Shown here piece after piece: positions 24,263 to 34,905 of a DNA stretch of 64,000 bases. Origin of the DNA: Strongyloides papillosus. Its lineage: Eukaryota; Nematoda; Chromadorea; Rhabditida; Strongyloididae. The stretch lies in contig SRSI01000049.1 of NCBI GenBank assembly GCA_005656395.1, positions 434,001-498,000 on the forward strand, given 5' to 3'. The notes under the pieces are model-generated. The model worked only from the letters and a program-made list of their open reading frames with translations, did no database searches and was not told the DNA's origin. How positions within the stretch are numbered: the first letter of the stretch is position 1; every line of letters begins with the position of its first letter. The position numbers and the translations under genes were made by a program.

Positions 24263-27200
24263 ATGTTCTTAAAGTTATATTGGTTGGGTGCTGCTTTGGC
24301 TCTGATGCCACTTCCAACACAGCCTAATGAAGTACATCGTCAGGATCTGTTTCCTTACATTACTGAGGATATCAATAACACGACGTTTCCGTTTAAATTA
24401 GAAGTAACGACTAACTCTGATATGGTGTTAGTTAAATGTCCGGATATTAAATATCGTCATAAAGATTCTAATGAAATTTTTTCACAAAATCTAGAAGTTT
24501 TTATATCTGAAAGTATCTTTAGTCCTAATGCAAGCTTATTTTCATGGGTACCCATATTAAAAACAGAATCTGGACTAACACATTTAAAATGTGGAACAAT
24601 TAATTTAAGAAGTCAAGGAAATCCTTACTACGATTGGACTTATAATGTTATGTGGAAAAATGGTACTACCAATGGGAAGTTCATGAAACGAGAGTTAAGA
24701 ACTATGAAAATTTCACAAGAACATCAAAGTTGCGATCATTCAGTTGAAAATCGAACAATTTTCGGTAGTAAGAAAGAAGGTGGCTTTTTATTAATGAAGG
24801 AATTTCAAAACATTCCGAATCTTTATGTTAATCAAATGTTTTACTATTTTGAAAAATTCAATAGTAGTGAAAGAACTAAAGCGCCGTGCGGAATTATAAA
24901 AATATATGGTGATCGTCCAAAAATTAAATTAGAAAGTCATGAATATACTTCGGTGCCACCGAGAATTGACGAGATATTTAAAATAAATTCAGATGGAAAA
25001 GATCAACAAAAAATTGATGTAGTGCTTGATATGGATGGAAATACAGGATATTATCGGGGAGAAAAAATAATTTTAACAAGAATGAGATATGCTGGTGAAA
25101 AACCTCTTGTTATTGAAAACTCCACTACTTCAATAACGTCCAACTTTGTTATAAATGGATATGAAATAATTAAATTAGTATATAATTATATAGATGAAAA
25201 TGGGGATCTTGACATATTAGAAAAAAAGTACTATTTTGGTCCGTCCTCAAAAGACCACATAATAACTGAAAAAACCATAAAATACTCGAAAAACAATACC
25301 TTCATAAAGCCAAATTGTTCTATTCACTACTTGAACGTTGGATACCTGGATAAAGTCGATTATAATGGTACTAAAGGTGATTATCAAACTTTGAATGCTA
25401 CTGATGGCATAAAAGGAAAATTTAAAATTGATAAAACCTCTGTAATCTTTGATGAAAAGGAAGATGGCAAAACAACAATAAGTTGTACATATAAAACTCT
25501 GGATGGGAACATCACAACTACAACGAAGTTTGTTAATGAGGACACGATTGCTTCGATTGAAAATAAGAGAAGAAAAAAAATTTTTGAGGATCAAAAAAGA
25601 AAAAACGAAAGTATTAGGTTGAAATTTGATGCATTAGAAAAAGATAAGGAAAAAAGACAGAAAGAGAAAGAGGAGGTGGAAAAAAAATGGCAAGAAGAAA
25701 AAGATAAGATCCATAAAGAAAAGCAGGAAAGCAACAAGTCTTTGTATGAAAAATTGTCGGATAAAGTTGGAAACTTTTGCGCTATCTTGTTAATTATTGG
25801 AGTCATCCTTCTTGTCTTATTTATCCTGTTTTTTCCACTAGAAATGATGTACGTCAAATTATTAAGTCCATTCCTCAAAATGTTAACAAACAAGAAAAAG
25901 TACCCTAATGTGTACGTCTTCTGGAATAATCTTACGAATCAGTCATTTGATAATTACTGTATGGCTATAAGGGACAGAGAGTACTTATCTTATAAAACGT
26001 TACATCCAGCTTTTCTTAAAGCCATCGAAACAGATGATGAAGTAGACTTTATAGTTAGTAATATTTTTGATGATACACTAGTTGACTGCAATAAAAATTT
26101 ACCCAGGAAACTGCAGGCTCACTATGTCTATACTGATGCACAGAGAAGAAGATATATCCTTTCTGAGGTAAGTTTAAAAAATTGAATAACATAATTTTAT
26201 CATTTTAGGGTCCAAGGAAAGATAATGAATGTTCATTCTGGCAAATGATTTATGAGGAGAATATTGCAGCGGTAATTGCGATCATTTATGACAAAAAGTC
26301 TGAAGAGAATGATGGAATTTCAAAGGATCTATATTGGAAGTCAGAAAAACGTACATATGGAGACATTACTATTGCCCATCACAAAAAGATAAAAGTAAAT
26401 GTTCTTTCGGTCACAGGATACCAAATATTGTTAGAAAGAAAAGGAGGTAAATCAAAAAGTCTGAAATTATACCATGCTTTCAACTGGAAAGAAAACGATA
26501 TACCTCAATCGGACCTTCAATTTGTCAGTATATACCGAGAACTTTTAAAAGTTGCTCCAAAGAAGAACATACTGATTCACTCATCACAAGGAACCGGAGC
26601 CCGTGTATACATGCTCACCTATTTTGCATGTATATACGATGCACTGAAGTCTAATAATGACGTTAGTTGCCCTTTGAAAGTCATTAAGGATATCCGAAAT
26701 CAACGCTATGGAGGAAACTTAGTACCATACGAGTTTGCATTTATTATTAAAGCTCTCGTAACAGCATTCTTCAATAACAAGATCCTAGTTGACTTCTCAA
26801 GTCGCCGTTCTGACTTCATATCCAGTTATGATGACTACTTTTATAATTACTTAAAACGCAGAGAACAAATGGGTGGTAAATTAGAGGAGTTCCTTAATTT
26901 TGTCAACATCGTAGATAAAGGAAAAATATACGAATGTAAATCAAGCATCTATACGCTAGGAAGATTTGACCCTTTTATAATCTCTATCCTCTGCAGTCGA
27001 TTCCAAAATGCAATTGATAATTTTGAAGGAGGTAAAGACAAAAAGAGGTGTCGCTATAAAAGCGTTCATTGTCTTGACAAAACTGGGATCACTGTTAATG
27101 GAAAACCCGAAGCGGATAAAGATAGTTTTATTCATGCTAATAAGTTTGAATATACCACCAAAAACAACAAAAACAGAAAAATGATTTTATGTCAGGTAGG

Positions 27201-27955
27201 GTTTAAACATTAATAACATTAAAATTTACTTTGTTTTAGGCACCACTTGTTGATACAATCGATGACATGCTTGACATGATCCTAAGATATAAAGTAACTG
27301 TTGTTATTATCTTAGTCAAGCCTGAAGAAGCCGATGCTTCGCAAAAAAAATGGGTCCCTTATTTCCCTGTGGAGCATCAAGTTTTTGAAACTTCTAATTT
27401 CTGCGTTTCAAAAATAAATTCCAAAGGGTTGGATAAGGACTTTACCACTGAAACGGAATGTCACCTTAAAAATAAAAAAGATGATTCCGAAATGAAATTC
27501 ACCATTCTCCACTACCAAGGATGGCCTGAAAAGAGTAAGTTTAAATCATGAACAATGTTTTTATTAATTCTTTTCTTTTAGATATCCCATCCGAACATAT
27601 GAGTATCTACTCGCTATATAAGAGAATCATCAGTTTGCGTACTGATGATTATATAGCAATACATTGTAGTGCAGGAGTTGGAAGAACTGGAACTCTTGCA
27701 CTAATAATATATCTGATTGATACCATAGATTATTTCCCGACCTTCGATCCTGTTGAAAGATTGAGGTGTCTTAGGGAACATAGGTATCTTGCTGTCCAGA
27801 GATTTAGTCAATTTGTCTTTGCTCTTTTGGTAGTTTTCGAGCATCACAAGAATGAAATTATTGATATGGATTCAGAGGCCTATGACAAATTTTTGGAAAT
27901 AGCTGAAAGTGTGTTTAAAAAAGAGAAAGAAATTGAAAACAAACAAACAAAATAA
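24263..27955 (+). CDS. Receptor-type tyrosine phosphatase, tandem PTP domains
   Basis: Four exons (24263-26167, 26209-27195, 27240-27534, 27582-27955) with 41-47 bp introns give 1186 residues. Order: signal peptide (1-21), an unrecognised ectodomain with many N-x-S/T sites, a strongly charged coiled-coil stretch (about 435-500), one membrane segment (about 502-527), then two cytoplasmic PTP domains. Domain 1 (about 545-835) keeps the fold (GPRKDN, FWQMIYEEN), but its signature reads HSSQGTGAR around 759, so catalytic Cys and Arg are gone, and its WPD loop reads WKE. Domain 2 (about 860-1175) has an intact HCSAGVGRTG with Cys1091, but WPE (Glu1061) replaces WPD. Receptor PTPs normally have an active first and a dead second domain; here the pattern is reversed. 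Ligand and substrates are unknown. Confidence 0.88.
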
Positions 27956-29243
27956 TTTATATAATGCCAAGATGTAAAATTAGTTTACTTATATTAAAGA
28001 TCATGTATAAGCGGTTTCATAAATAAATTATTAGTTATACGTATTTATTTTTTTTTAATATGATAAGATCCTTCTTGAATAATTTCCTGGACAAGGTTCT
28101 GTTAACGTCAGTAGAACTTTCTATACTTGTTATTTCATATACTTATCAGATCATTGTAATATAGATTGGAGATCATACATTAATATTTAAATTAATCAGT
28201 ATCTGATTTACCGGAATGAAACATAATTCTCTAATCATATCATTTATTACTTTTATTCAAATCAAACAATAATAGACATGAATTACAAATTATATGCAAG
28301 AGTTGATTAATTTATCACCACCAGCATAAACATAGCCTTCATCTGCCATTCTATTTATTTTTTTTTATAAAAAATACCACTACACTCTTGTTTATTACTT
28401 GAGTAGTTATAAATTAATGTTACTGATATTATATTTCATCCCTATTCTGGTATATTGGATTCTTCTAATGCTATGTAAACTATCTTATTCTATCAATATT
28501 AAAAATAACTTGATTAATTTTGACCACAAACGTCTAAAACCAATTCACCCCTCTATTTAAAATACATCTTTTATCCATTTGTTCATAAAAATTCGTTATG
28601 TTAAAAAAGTGTTATTGTGAAAACAAAGTTAATTTTCATATTTTTACTATATATTAAGCAATCAATATTTCATTAAGATATACAATGTACAAATAAATTA
28701 TTGGAGTATTTAAATCATTAAATACTAAGTAAAGAAGATGATCCTAATTATTAAAATTTTTATTAGATCATAATTTCTTAGAAGTTTAAAATTTTTTCTA
28801 ATCTCGGCTCCATGTATGATGATTTACCTATATACCAAAGATGGGTCCTATTGGACAAGTTTAAAGCTTGTAAAACAAGTCCACATTTTCATTTTTTGGA
28901 TTTCATGAAATTCATGGACATTCTAACTTCTTGAAAACAACCTGAAGAAGTCTGGAAAACATTTATATATGTCTATTTTAGTTAATATGGTCCGAGATTG
29001 AATTATTTCATAAAATATTTGTGACCATAAATTCCCCAGAACTGGACCTCAAGATTTGAACCCCAAATAAATTCTATTGGATTTGCCTTTGTGGATTACA
29101 TATACCCAGAATCTAATATCCCTGTCAAATATATACTTCTTTTAATTGAAACAACGATTTGTAGAATTAAAAATATTTTAAGGACGGGTTCTGTTATATT
29201 TACACCTGGGCATGTTTGTCCATCGCAAACATTATGACACTTT
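27956..29243. other. Intergenic region
   Basis: AT-rich, with a somewhat GC-richer stretch at about 28795-29230 (for example around TCTCGGCTCCATG). That stretch reads through stops in every frame I tried and shares nothing obvious with the sequence next to the 21255-21390 repeat. No gene called. Confidence 0.5.
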
Positions 29244-29382
29244 AGTATTTATACTTACTGGTAGAATGATAAAAATCTGAATAATATACAAACATTTATT
29301 ACAATTTTAACAATACTCAAAATCACAGTTTAAAAAAACAATTATACAAATTACTACAATAAAATACACAGAAATACATATA
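29244..29382. repeat. 136-bp non-coding duplication, copy B
   Basis: Direct repeat of 21255-21390, differing by scattered substitutions and small indels. Ends about 9 bp before the stop codon of the minus-strand gene at 29391-30092, so it is the likely 3-prime UTR of that gene. Confidence 0.85.
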
Positions 29383-29390
29383 GAAAAAAA

Positions 29391-30092
29391 TTAAGGACAT
29401 GAAAGTCCTTTGTAGACTTTTGAACCAGCAACTCCATCAACAAACTTAAGGAGTATACTAGCAATCCCAGCCATAGAATAGACAAGAGCACCGGTCTTGA
29501 TCCTGATGACGATATAACCATCTTTCTTCTTAACTTCATACATTGACTGGCCTCCAACACCGCAAATGATTTGGAGATCATCACCAGTCTCCTTGTTAGT
29601 GACTTCAAGGATGTACCCTGATTTGACTTTCATAAAGGCACATGTGACGGGACCACGCTTCTCGATTCTTCCGTCCTCGTTAAAATAATATAAGGTACAT
29701 GGGTAATCCGCTCCGATCTTCTGCTTGAAATCCAAGACAGTGGATGGCAAAGCTTGAGAGGCATCTTTGAAGTCGTCTTCACTGTCACTACTATCCGTAA
29801 ATGACAAGCCATTGGTAGTGAAGACTTCATTATTATTATCACCGATTTTTAACGTTGACGTTTCAGTGTCAGAAGGTGGTGGGCTATCATATCTATTTTT
29901 AACTAAAATTTCTAGTAATTAACAGCGTTGGTTGTAAAACTTACCTCTCATTACACGAATTCTTCCTTCTAGTTCATCAATCCTGTCAGCAAGATGTTCT
30001 TGCTTCTCACTTATATGGAGGAGAAGTCTATAGTTATCCTTTACTATTCTCAATGTCTCCCGGACTGTCTCTACCCCCGATACAGCACTCAT
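29391..30092 (-). CDS. Unrecognised 219-residue protein with N-terminal coiled coil
   Basis: Exons 30092-29945 and 29902-29391 around a 42-bp intron give 219 residues. Residues 1-50 form a likely amphipathic helix or coiled coil (heptad-like run ending in DRIDELEGRIRVMR). Residues 50-100 are Ser/Asp/Glu-rich and probably disordered. Residues 105-219 form a compact domain of alternating strands (TLYYFNEDGRIEKRG, GYILEVTNKETGDDL, GYIVIRIKTGALVYS). The strand pattern could be a PH- or EVH1-like fold, but I see no diagnostic residue, so no function is given. The ATG is the first after an upstream stop, and the splice joins GTT in frame. It is transcribed away from the sHSP pair across a 582-bp divergent spacer. 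Confidence 0.8.
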
Positions 30093-30674
30093 TAAGATAA
30101 ATATACAGAACTTTTTTGAAAGTTTAATATAAAATAACCACTGCAACACTACTTATAAAATGATATAAAATAGAGGCTTAGGATACCAAAAAAAGAATCT
30201 CTCGTCACTCTTTTATCAACACAGTGACAATTACAATTGCGACGTTAACGATACTGATAGAAAAACAAATTCCCAAAAAAATACAATAAAATAATGAAGT
30301 AAAATTAGATGATATTACCAATCTAACATACTTATACATAGTGAATATTTCGTAATTCTCAACTATCATTTTTAGAAACAGCAAAAAGAAACCTATCTAA
30401 TGTCAAATATCACTCCAAGAGATGAAAGATTAAATCACATACAAACAATTTAGCGTCATTTTCCCTAACTTTCAAACATACCATTTCTTAATACCTCTCT
30501 TTAAAGTAACCAAAATAGTTGTGAAAGATTTATCTAGAAAATTCGCCCTGTAACCAGAAGGAAAAAGAATGTTTGGGTATACCTCTATATAAGCGACATT
30601 TTTTCGTTGCAAAGTCATTCGTGATTGTCGTGTTGACAATTTTTTGACGTGCTGTATTGATCCTATATTTCACT
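30093..30674. other. Divergent promoter region
   Basis: 582 bp between two genes pointing apart. The right end carries the heat-shock element and TATA box of the first sHSP gene (listed separately). No element for the leftward gene can be named. Confidence 0.55.
30536..30593 (+). promoter_or_regulatory. Heat-shock element and TATA box of first sHSP
   Basis: AGAAAATTCG at 30536-30545 is an inverted GAA/TTC pair, the core of an HSF1 site. A weaker GAA-tg-TTT pair follows at 30567-30574. TATATAAG lies at 30586-30593, about 80 bp before the start codon. Spacing and order fit a classical heat-shock promoter. Confidence 0.65.
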
Positions 30675-31208
30675 ATGTTCAACAACTGGTTAACTCCATA
30701 CGATCGTAACCCAATGGTTAACACTGTTGCTCCATGGGGAGGATACTTCAATGAATTCGATCGTCTTGACCGCGATATGAACCGTATGATGATGAACACC
30801 ATGAACTGGGCTAACAAGACTCTTAATGAAACTCACAGATTCGGTGAATTGTGCCCAGAGGTCGTCGACAACGACAAAGAATTTAAAGTTAAAATGGATG
30901 TCTCCCACTTCAATCCAAATGAACTTAAAGTTACCGTCAAAGACAACTATCTTCAAGTTGAGGGAGACCACGAGGAGAAATCCGACAAATACGGAACAGT
31001 AAGTTTTATACTATTGAAGTCATTGTTTTAACAACCTAAATTTCAGATCAAGAGAAGCTTCGTCCGTAAATATGCCCTTCCAAAGGGACTCAACGAGGAG
31101 AACGTCAAGAGTGAACTCACCAAGGACGGAATGCTCACTGTTGGAGGATCCAAACTCGCTCTTGAGGAAAAGAAGGGAAAGAACGTCCCAATTGAATTCA
31201 AGAACTAA
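30675..31208 (+). CDS. Small heat-shock protein (alpha-crystallin family)
   Basis: Exons 30675-30998 and 31047-31208 around a 48-bp intron give 161 residues. A Trp/Met/Arg-rich N-terminal arm is followed by an alpha-crystallin domain (about 65-145: EFKVKMDVSHFNPNELKVTVKDNYLQVEGDHEEK region, then the GTIKRSFVRKYALP strand) and a short tail with the VPIEF motif. The family forms oligomers that hold unfolding proteins in a refoldable state without ATP. The first in-frame ATG after the upstream stop is at 30675; the frame is open further upstream but has no ATG there. The second sHSP starts 334 bp downstream, has its intron at the same place (after the Gly-Thr of the YGT), and is clearly a tandem paralogue. 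Confidence 0.95.
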
Positions 31209-31415
31209 GTATGTGGACGTGTCAGTTACCCTACTGTGCTGAATGTTGGTAAAAAAATCTTACTGTGCTGCGTATATCACCAAAGATGATGTTTTATAAT
31301 TTTATTATGATATTTGTAATATTTTATTTGTGTTGAATGAAATAAATTGTATTGCTTTAGTGTTGCGTACTTTCTTTTTTTGACCTGTCTTCATTATCAG
31401 ATTAGATATTTCAAT

Positions 31416-31456
31416 TTCTAGAAGATTGAAGAATGTTTAGATTAGGTGTATATATA
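31416..31456 (+). promoter_or_regulatory. Extended heat-shock element and TATA box of second sHSP
   Basis: TTC-ta-GAA-ga-TTG-aa-GAA-tg-TTT at 31416-31438 is a run of five alternating 5-bp HSF units, four of them close to consensus. TATATATA follows at 31449-31456, some 90 bp before the ATG. This is a stronger heat-shock element than the one before the first gene. Confidence 0.75.
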
Positions 31457-31541
31457 GTAGTGCATAGATTTGGTTTTTCTATCACTTATTTTTCTATCTT
31501 TTTATTGCTACTAATAACCTACTCTACTAATTATTGCAATC

Positions 31542-32051
31542 ATGGCTGGACGTTTCTTAACACCATTTATGCGCGATCCTCTCGTTCGTTCAACATTGAA
31601 GGATGTCAAGAAGTTATACAGGGACATGGACCGTGCTTTCATGATGCCTCAATATTGGGCTGACAAGACTTTAACTGAAGCCCATAAATTTGCTCAGCAA
31701 TGTGCTGAGGTTGTTAATACTGATAAGGAATTCACAGTTAAGGTTGACGTCTCTCATTTTACTCCTGAAGAGCTGAAAGTTAGCGTCAAGGACAAGTACC
31801 TTCAAATTGAGGGAAATCATGAAGAGAAATCTGATGACTACGGAACTGTAAGTTTATTCTCATCTATCGAGTTTCTAATTAAACATTTTTAGATCCAAAG
31901 AAAATTCATCCGCAGGTACGCTCTCCCACCAGGCTTGAAAGAGGAGAATGTAACAAGTGAACTCAACGAAGAAGGAATCCTTACCGTTGGAGGTATGAAA
32001 TACTTGACTGACGAGGATACCGTCAAGAAGATTCCAATTGAATTTAAGTAA
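31542..32051 (+). CDS. Small heat-shock protein, second tandem copy
   Basis: Exons 31542-31847 and 31893-32051 around a 45-bp intron give 154 residues. It aligns with the first sHSP from the N-terminal arm through the alpha-crystallin domain (DVSHFTPEELKVSVKDKYLQ) to the C-terminal IPIEF motif. It is slightly shorter at the N terminus, and its intron position is identical. It lies under its own heat-shock promoter. A cytosolic ATP-independent chaperone role is expected from the family. Confidence 0.95.
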
Positions 32052-34905
32052 ATAGCCATTGTCTATGCTACCATTTTTGTATTTCCCTTATTCTATACTA
32101 TCTTAATATTATAGAATAAATATTTGCTTTCCCTTTTTTGATTTTTTCTTTTGATCTTTGTTGAAGAGGGTTGTGTGAGTCAGTTTCGGTTATGTTTAAT
32201 TGTGGGTATTTACAAAGGATCTATTAAAAGTGCATTGTGTTTTGTTGGATAATTGTTTTTGATGAGGGATAATTGTTGAAGGCGGTTAAATGGTTGGTGT
32301 GTAGAGGGGTGAGAAATTCAGGAGAGTAGTGAAAAAGAGATTTTGCAAAGTTTTGGGGTGAATGGGAATTTGTTGTTGAGACTTTTTGCATTGTTTGCAA
32401 TTCTTTTTACTTGTTTTTGATTTGATTTATCAAAAACAATTAGTCTTTACAAAATAACAAGATTATCGTTGTATAAATTTGATAAAATAAGAAGAAAAGT
32501 TGATTGATAAATACAGAACCACAAGAAGTTAAAATTACCTAACTTTCCCATTTATAATAGCAGTTTATTTTAATGTATTACAAAATTTCTATAGACTTTC
32601 AAATAAAAAAGGTGTTAATAATTCAAATATACACATTTGCATAGTAATTAGAACTTTCATATGAATGAAATCTCTTTTCAAAAGTGATTATATATTTTTA
32701 ACTTTCTGAAACAGACAATAAAATTGTTGTAAACTACCAAATACCTTAACCATAAAAAATCAATTCCCTTATAAGTGATTAAATAATTATAAAAATCTCT
32801 CTCTTTTTGTTGATAAAAGTTGTTGAGTGTCTCAAACGAGATCCCTATCCCCATTAGAGAGGTGACAATTGACAGAATCAAATTAATACCTCAAATAATT
32901 ATATGGAGTTAAAATATTCACATACAAAGTATCATTTAACAAAGTAATAATAGGAGTCTCTCCCAACAAAATACTTTTAATTTATTATTCCCTCTATATG
33001 ATTCTTTTTTCTATTTTTTTATACTCAAAAATTTTGTCTTTTGTAAATGTTTTAATTGTCTAAATAGTTGAAGGAAGTATGGTGAATTCTGTTAATTTTT
33101 TTTACTGTTATAAAAGTTTTTAATTAATTTCATTCGAAAGAGAGAAGGTTATTTCTGGTTTTGCCATGTAAATAATATATCAATCTCCTTGTATACATTT
33201 CTTATTACTTTTTAATTTTGAGGACACTTTCTAATACTTTTTATGGTATAATTTATTTTTATCATTTTATGATTCTAAATATATATACACGTTTCCTTGA
33301 ATACTTTACTTTTTGATTTATCTTTTATCAATTAAAAAGATGAGATTTAAATGAAATTAAAGATTTTAAGGAGAGAGAATGTTAAAAATGATGAATGAGG
33401 TTTGGTGTGTAGGAAAATAAATTGATGGTAATTATGTTTTTTATGTTAGAATAAATATTAATTATAAAATTTTTTGTGTAATTTACCTTAATAGGAGGAG
33501 GATTATGGAAATGAGTAGGTTAAGGAGAATTGAAAGTCACAAAAGTATAAATAGTATTGATAAAATATACCAAGTAATGTATTGTAAATAAATATAGTAA
33601 AATCTTCGGTTGAGGGAAGACGTAAAAAGTTATTTAATCAATGTTCTTATATATGTATTATTTAGATCTATTGTAAAATATTGTATATTTGTAAAAGGTA
33701 TTATTTCCATTAAAATGAATGAAGAAAAAGATAAATGAAATACATTGGAAAAAATTCATTACCCTTTAAGTTTACATTTTTATATTATATATTTATTAAA
33801 AAAGCCTTTTTTATTGTATATTTACTTTTAATTTAAATGTTTAATAATAATATATAACCTTAATTGCCATATAAATGTCATTTTTATTTTATTAAATCAG
33901 GAAGATTAATATTTTTTTCATTCTATTCAATTACAATAGAATCTTATATTTTTATAAATCTCATGAATGGGCTATTTTAATAGTATAAAAAGTTAAAAGG
34001 GGAACCTCTCCCACGTAATGACTACAATCTTTTTATGAATACTCTAAAGATACCAATTTTTATAAGTTTCTTCCATAATAAGATAGTCAAATTATATTTT
34101 ATTATGATGCCTTTAATATTTATTTTGTTTGTACATATCTTTAACAAACATTACTCATTTGAATATATTAAATAAATGTTCTTATTGTATAATATATTAT
34201 TATTCATACGGTAATCTAATATTTACGATTATATTTAAAATATTTTACTTCATTACAATCTTTTTTTTTGTATAAATAACTTTGAAAAATTATAAAGTAT
34301 TATAGTATAAAATGGTATGTAATTTTCTTATCACTAACAATATTATAGAATTTTTTGAAGCAACACACCTTTACGTAACTTTAATTTTAATACTTTTTTG
34401 TTAACTAATATAACATAGACTCCCCCACAGGTATGAAGAAAGTTATCATAGATGGTTAGGATAATCTTAAGATCAAACAAACTTACCATAAAACTTGCTT
34501 CTTTTTCAAATTACCTTTAAATAATAGAATAAATGTATATGTATATTATATACAATTCTTAACTAAGAATGATACTTATTTAAAATTTTAACTAACCACA
34601 TTTAATAGAATCTATACATTTAACAATTACCTAAAGAATTTACCATTCATTTTTGTTTTCAAAATATATTAGTTTTAAAAGAAGATTTTCTTCAATGAAT
34701 TAGGATTAAAAGTTTTCACTCTCTCCCTCTCTCCTTCTTCAAATAGTAAAACCTCCTAAGTGTTAAGGGAATGTTTCTTTAAATTATTATATACTTTTAA
34801 GTTGTGAAACATTCTAACAAATTTTTATTTTGTCTTCATATTTCACCTGAGAATTATTAATTTTTTCTAGATTTTTATTTCTTTATATTAATAGCCATAT
34901 TTAAA
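32052..34905. other. Intergenic region
   Basis: 2.85 kb, very AT-rich, no coding frame, repeat array or RNA gene recognised. It holds the 5-prime control region of the intermediate filament gene. Confidence 0.55.
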
